A stretch of DNA of 64,000 nt from Paramacrobiotus metropolitanus (lineage: Eukaryota > Tardigrada > Eutardigrada > Parachela > Macrobiotidae), in the NCBI RefSeq assembly GCF_019649055.1, contig NW_026570281.1:620001-684000 (forward strand). Reading direction: 5' to 3'. Shown here in pieces: positions 60,389-64,000 of this stretch. The notes beneath the pieces were generated by a model. It was not told where the DNA came from. It made no database searches and saw only the letters and a list, made by a program, of their open reading frames with translations. The translations under genes and the position numbers were made by a program. Position 1 is the stretch's first letter; each line of letters opens with the position of its first letter.

Positions 60389-61148
60389 ATAACTGTGGAA
60401 AATTGTATTTTTGTGTACTAAAATATGTATGTTATCTTTTATTTTAATTAATAATAGCTTTTGTTGGTATTTTTATTTGCTTGATTTTCGTCTTGGTTTG
60501 GCCATGGCCCGTGCGAGATTCAGATTAAAGTCTGTTTTTAATTTTAAGCACATTTATCTTAAGCGTCGTCATTTTGTTTGAGAATATTCGAATGACAATG
60601 GCTCAGCGATAAGACATGTTTAATAACGATTAAATTTTTGATAAAGCTCTCGCACACGAATGCAGTAATGAATGTGCCCTTCATAGAATGTGCGTAAATA
60701 TAAACGTGAGATGACTGTGACTTTATCAAATGCAGGGTGATCACGTTCTCAATAAACACAGCTGATATAATAAAGGCATATTATCCAGGGCACGTTTATT
60801 AAATTGCCAGGGAATTATGGCACGTTTATCAAATTGCGAAATTGTCATTTGAATCACCGAATAAATCTCAGCATTATCTTCATCAGAGTAACCAATACTT
60901 AATTCCGCTGCTCAGTGCATGAACCCGCCAAAATAAGGAAATGCTTCTCTTTTGAAGAGACGCACGGAAGCCGCTGTTTTATCGAAAAATGTAAATGTAG
61001 CTGTATCATATTTATTCTTATCGCGGATATGGCCAGCGGAAGCGCCGCGTCATTGTCTCGGGCACAAACTTATCGTCCGGCGTTTATCGTCGTAGTGAAG
61101 AAATTAAAGTTGCTCTTAATTATGGTTCTCACTGTACCTTGACTGCTT
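60389..61148. other. Intergenic
   Basis: AT-rich, with no supported gene. A short direct repeat of GGCACGTTTAT with TCAAATTG-like flanks occurs near 60788-60835. Confidence 0.5.
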
Positions 61149-61154
61149 TATAAA
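61149..61154 (+). promoter_or_regulatory. TATA box of Kazal gene
   Basis: TATAAA, 90 bases upstream of ATG 61239. A start site near 61180 leaves a leader of about 60 bases. Confidence 0.6.
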
Positions 61155-61238
61155 CCAGTTACTGCCTCTCGTTAGTTACATCAACTGATTTAGTTCTAAC
61201 TTCCGGGCGCATACTCAAAATTCCTAACTCACAAAAAA

Positions 61239-62975
61239 ATGGCAGGCGCTCTGATTATTCTGGCACTTTCTCTTGTGGTGGCGGTGGTCGGTAAGTACTG
61301 CAGCTGTATTTACAACATAAGCTGAGATGCAGCAGCGTGACTGTGCGCGCGCGCCCGTTTTACTTGTACAGAGTAGTTTTGATCACATTTAAATCAGTTA
61401 GCATTAAAAATTAATATTATTTCGATTTGGACACTACAGAGTAACTGTATGTATTGTTGCAGAAGTGCAGGCCAAGCCGATGTGTCTGTGTCCGGCGCTG
61501 TGGCGACCAGTCTGCGGTGAGGACGGGACCACATACAGCAACGACTGCCAGGCCAGATGCCAAGGTCAGTCCACTTAACGGGATTGGTCGGTACAAGGTA
61601 CAAACTATCGGACTTTCATAAATCCAGCATAATTTACTTCCGCGCAATCCCAAATCATTTCTGGCGTTGCGATACGACATTGCGTCGCACCGTTTTTTCA
61701 TATATATTGCTGTATAACTGCCTGTACATGTAAAAACTATAATATTATCACTCATCACATCCGAATACTAAAATACGGATGTACGTATCTGTATGCTGAA
61801 CCTTCTACGCATTGGTTAGGAGTAAGCGTAGCGCACGAGGGTCACTGCGGCAACGTACAGCCCAGGAGCACTTTCTGCACCCTGCAGTACGATCCGGTGT
61901 GCGGCAGCGATGGCAAGACCTACAGCAACGACTGCTTCGCCCGGGCTGCCGGTATGCCGGCATCGCTTCACATTTCTTTGACACACAATAAATTAAGACG
62001 TTCTAATGATTCAGGAGCCCATGTGGCGCACAAAGGCGAATGCGCTACTGCCAGGGCCAACGATATCATGTGCACCATGGAATACGCGCCAGTCTGCGGC
62101 ACCAACGGTGTGACCTATAGCAACCGCTGCTTCGCCCACGCGTCCGGTGCCAACATCCTACACAGTGGCGCTTGCCGAGGCGAGACCAAGGGTGTCTTCT
62201 GCACGCTGGAATGGGCTCCCGTCTGCGGAAGCGATGGAAACACCTACAGCAACCGTTGCCACGCCGGTGCCGCTGGTAAGATAAACAGAGCGGGAATATT
62301 CCTGAGGCAGGAATATGGCCTTACCAGTCGCGTATTTGTAGGCGTGCCGGTGGCCCATACTGGAGAGTGCCGGGAGGCGGTTATTTGCACCATGGAGTAT
62401 GCACCCGTTTGCGGTAGCGATGGAAACACTTATGGCAATCGATGCACTGCTAATGCTGCCGGTACAGTAACCATTGGCAAATTCAATAAGTATACATAAT
62501 CTGTTGATTATAAGACAATTTCATGTAGGAGCAACAATTGTTCATGATGGTGAATGCCGGGAAGCTGTTATCTGCACCATGGAATACGCGCCCGTGTGCG
62601 GCAGCAATGGGGAGACCTACAGCAACCGCTGCCTGGCTGGTGCCGCCGGTACGGAGATCCTTCAAAAGGTCACTGGATGTTGTGTCTAATGATCGAGTTA
62701 ATGTGGTTCTAGGCGTAGCAGTGGCACACAACGGCCCGTGCCGCGAACCCGTGATCTGCACTATGGAATGGGCACCCGTGTGCGGCAACGATGGGAACAC
62801 CTATGGCAATCGATGCGCAGCCAATGCCGCCGGTATGCCCTTTGCAGGAACTATTCATATCTGATTAAATAGCAATTATGCCGAGTATGATCAGCAGTGT
62901 GCGAATATGTGGCAGATTATGTCAAGTAGTTGTTCGGCTGCAGGTGTTGAAGTGGCTCACTCCGGAGAATGCTGA
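61239..62975 (+). CDS. Secreted seven-domain Kazal-type protease inhibitor
   Basis: Eight exons, all introns phase 1: 61239-61290, 61463-61564, 61820-61951, 62015-62275, 62342-62461, 62529-62648, 62713-62832, 62944-62975, giving 312 residues. Exon 1 is a signal peptide (AGALIILALSLVVAVV). Seven Kazal domains follow, each with PVCGxDGxTYxNxC (or G-N variants). Kazal domains insert a loop into serine proteases and block them. The likely P1 residue, second after Cys2, is Ala in domain 1, Leu in domains 2 and 4, and Met in domains 3, 5, 6 and 7, which suggests chymotrypsin- or elastase-like targets. Domain 1 has six cysteines; domains 2-7 have only four. Introns fall at the same place inside each domain, after AAG. 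Three exons are exactly 120 bases. The last exon carries only the end of domain 7 and stops right after its final cysteine. Confidence 0.92.
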
Positions 62976-64000
62976 AGTAATGCCGCGCGGAATGCGATTA
63001 ACGTATAAATCATCTTTATTTCCTTAACCAGAGTGTCCAGATTATCCTCCTCATGTATTTTGGCTGCACTGCTCCATTCAGTGTCAACGAAATTTATAAA
63101 ATATATCAACAGTTTTGGCTGAGGAATTTTTGTTGGCCTAAGAAAAATACTAATTAAAAAATGCGAAAAGTGTTTTTGAAGTAATACAAATATTTTTGGA
63201 TTAATATGAAATGCACGGTTACGGAAAGCCGGGAAAGGCGACGGATAAATTCCTAATCACGTAAATAAGTTTCACACGGCTAGAAAAAATCATTGTTGAC
63301 AATTACACGTATTTTGCTTTACTGTGGCAGACAAGTAAACCCACCAGTTAATCCAGATGGAGCTGGTAAACGCATTTTCCTGTGAACCGACACCATTCGC
63401 GATATTGCCGCTTATGTAACGTATACCCAGAATGGGGCCGGGTGCTCTGTCTGGGACATGTGAATATCAAAGAGAGTAATAAGGTTGAACGGAAGCGTGC
63501 AACTAATCCCCGGCTTCGATCGAGGACCGCTGGGAAATGCGCACAAGAGTACATTAATTAGCGTTGATATTTAAAAACTACCGGCTTCGGCTCAACTTTC
63601 CCGAGTAAATTATTTTTTTTAACTGCTTAGCATATATCTACCGAATATCATTACATATTTTGTGCACTGTTGATATCGACCTAACTCTAAGCGATTTAGA
63701 TTTATATCGCGGTTATTTAATAAAAAGGTGCGCCAACTGGAAACCTCTTTACGACCAAAACCATTTCCGCTGAAATAATTACATTTAAATCAAAGCCAAG
63801 CTATTGCGTCAGAGTTATACTACACAGTTCTACAGAAGCTGTATGACAGCTAACAACCAACCACGTGTACAAGCATAGCAATTAGCCAGTATTTCATACT
63901 GGTGCTACAAATAAAAAGCCGCGCGAGAGAAAGAGAAGAAAGCCATTTCAAAAGAATTTAAATAAATAGTCTAATTCCGTTATGACGAGATCGTTGAACA
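62976..64000. other. 3' flank, no gene seen
   Basis: AT-rich DNA downstream of the Kazal gene to the window end. Short open frames on the minus strand (63348-63554) have no recognised motif. Confidence 0.5.

Overview
This window is nuclear DNA from a compact-genome animal. It holds about fourteen spliced protein-coding genes in 64 kb, most with short GT-AG introns that restore an open frame when joined by hand, plus one tRNA gene. Two genes encode eclosion hormones, and one encodes a Hikaru-genki-like Ig/CCP protein. Both families are known from moulting animals, so an ecdysozoan and most probably a panarthropod is indicated. The gene density would fit a tardigrade, but that is inference and not proven by the sequence.

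Layout. 1-7.9 kb: largely gene-free, with one exon-like island, a GA-rich repeat and probably the 5' leader region of the next gene. 7.9-13.0 kb (+): a CUX/cut-like gene with coiled coil and three CUT domains but no homeodomain. 14.2-17.4 kb (-): PDSS1, for the ubiquinone side chain, divergent from 17.7-20.4 kb (+) PUS7, a tRNA/mRNA pseudouridine synthase. 21.2-22.4 kb (+): an unrecognised 206-residue protein. 22.9-24.5 kb (-): a CoREST corepressor. 27.3-29.0 kb (+): a secreted single-VWC protein. 30.0-34.7 kb (-): a secreted Ig/Sushi protein like Hikaru genki. 36.0-36.9 kb (-) and 40.1-41.0 kb (+): two head-to-head eclosion hormone genes. 42.0-45.5 kb (-): BBS5 with a tRNA-Met(CAT) inside one intron. 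45.5-48.7 kb: repeat-rich DNA with a perfect hairpin and a Helitron-like 3' end. 48.8-49.9 kb (-): a secreted cyclase/kynurenine-formamidase-family enzyme. 51.1-52.5 kb (-): a second single-VWC protein. 53.0-56.2 kb (-): serine racemase, divergent from 56.7-58.4 kb (+) glyoxalase II (HAGH). 59.3-60.4 kb (+): an intronless inositol polyphosphate 5-phosphatase with a CaaX-like end. 61.2-63.0 kb (+): a seven-domain Kazal inhibitor.

The genes do not form a pathway or operon. Grouping by type: nuclear regulators (CUX-like, CoREST), core metabolism (PDSS1, SRR, HAGH), RNA modification (PUS7), cilium (BBS5), phosphoinositide turnover (5-phosphatase), and a large share of secreted or signalling proteins (two VWC, two eclosion hormones, Ig/CCP, cyclase, Kazal). 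Several secreted-protein genes have a TATA box upstream of the start codon. The strongest observations are the head-to-head eclosion hormone pair with identical exon sizes, the CUX-like gene without its homeodomain, and Kazal domains that have lost cysteines 1 and 5 together.
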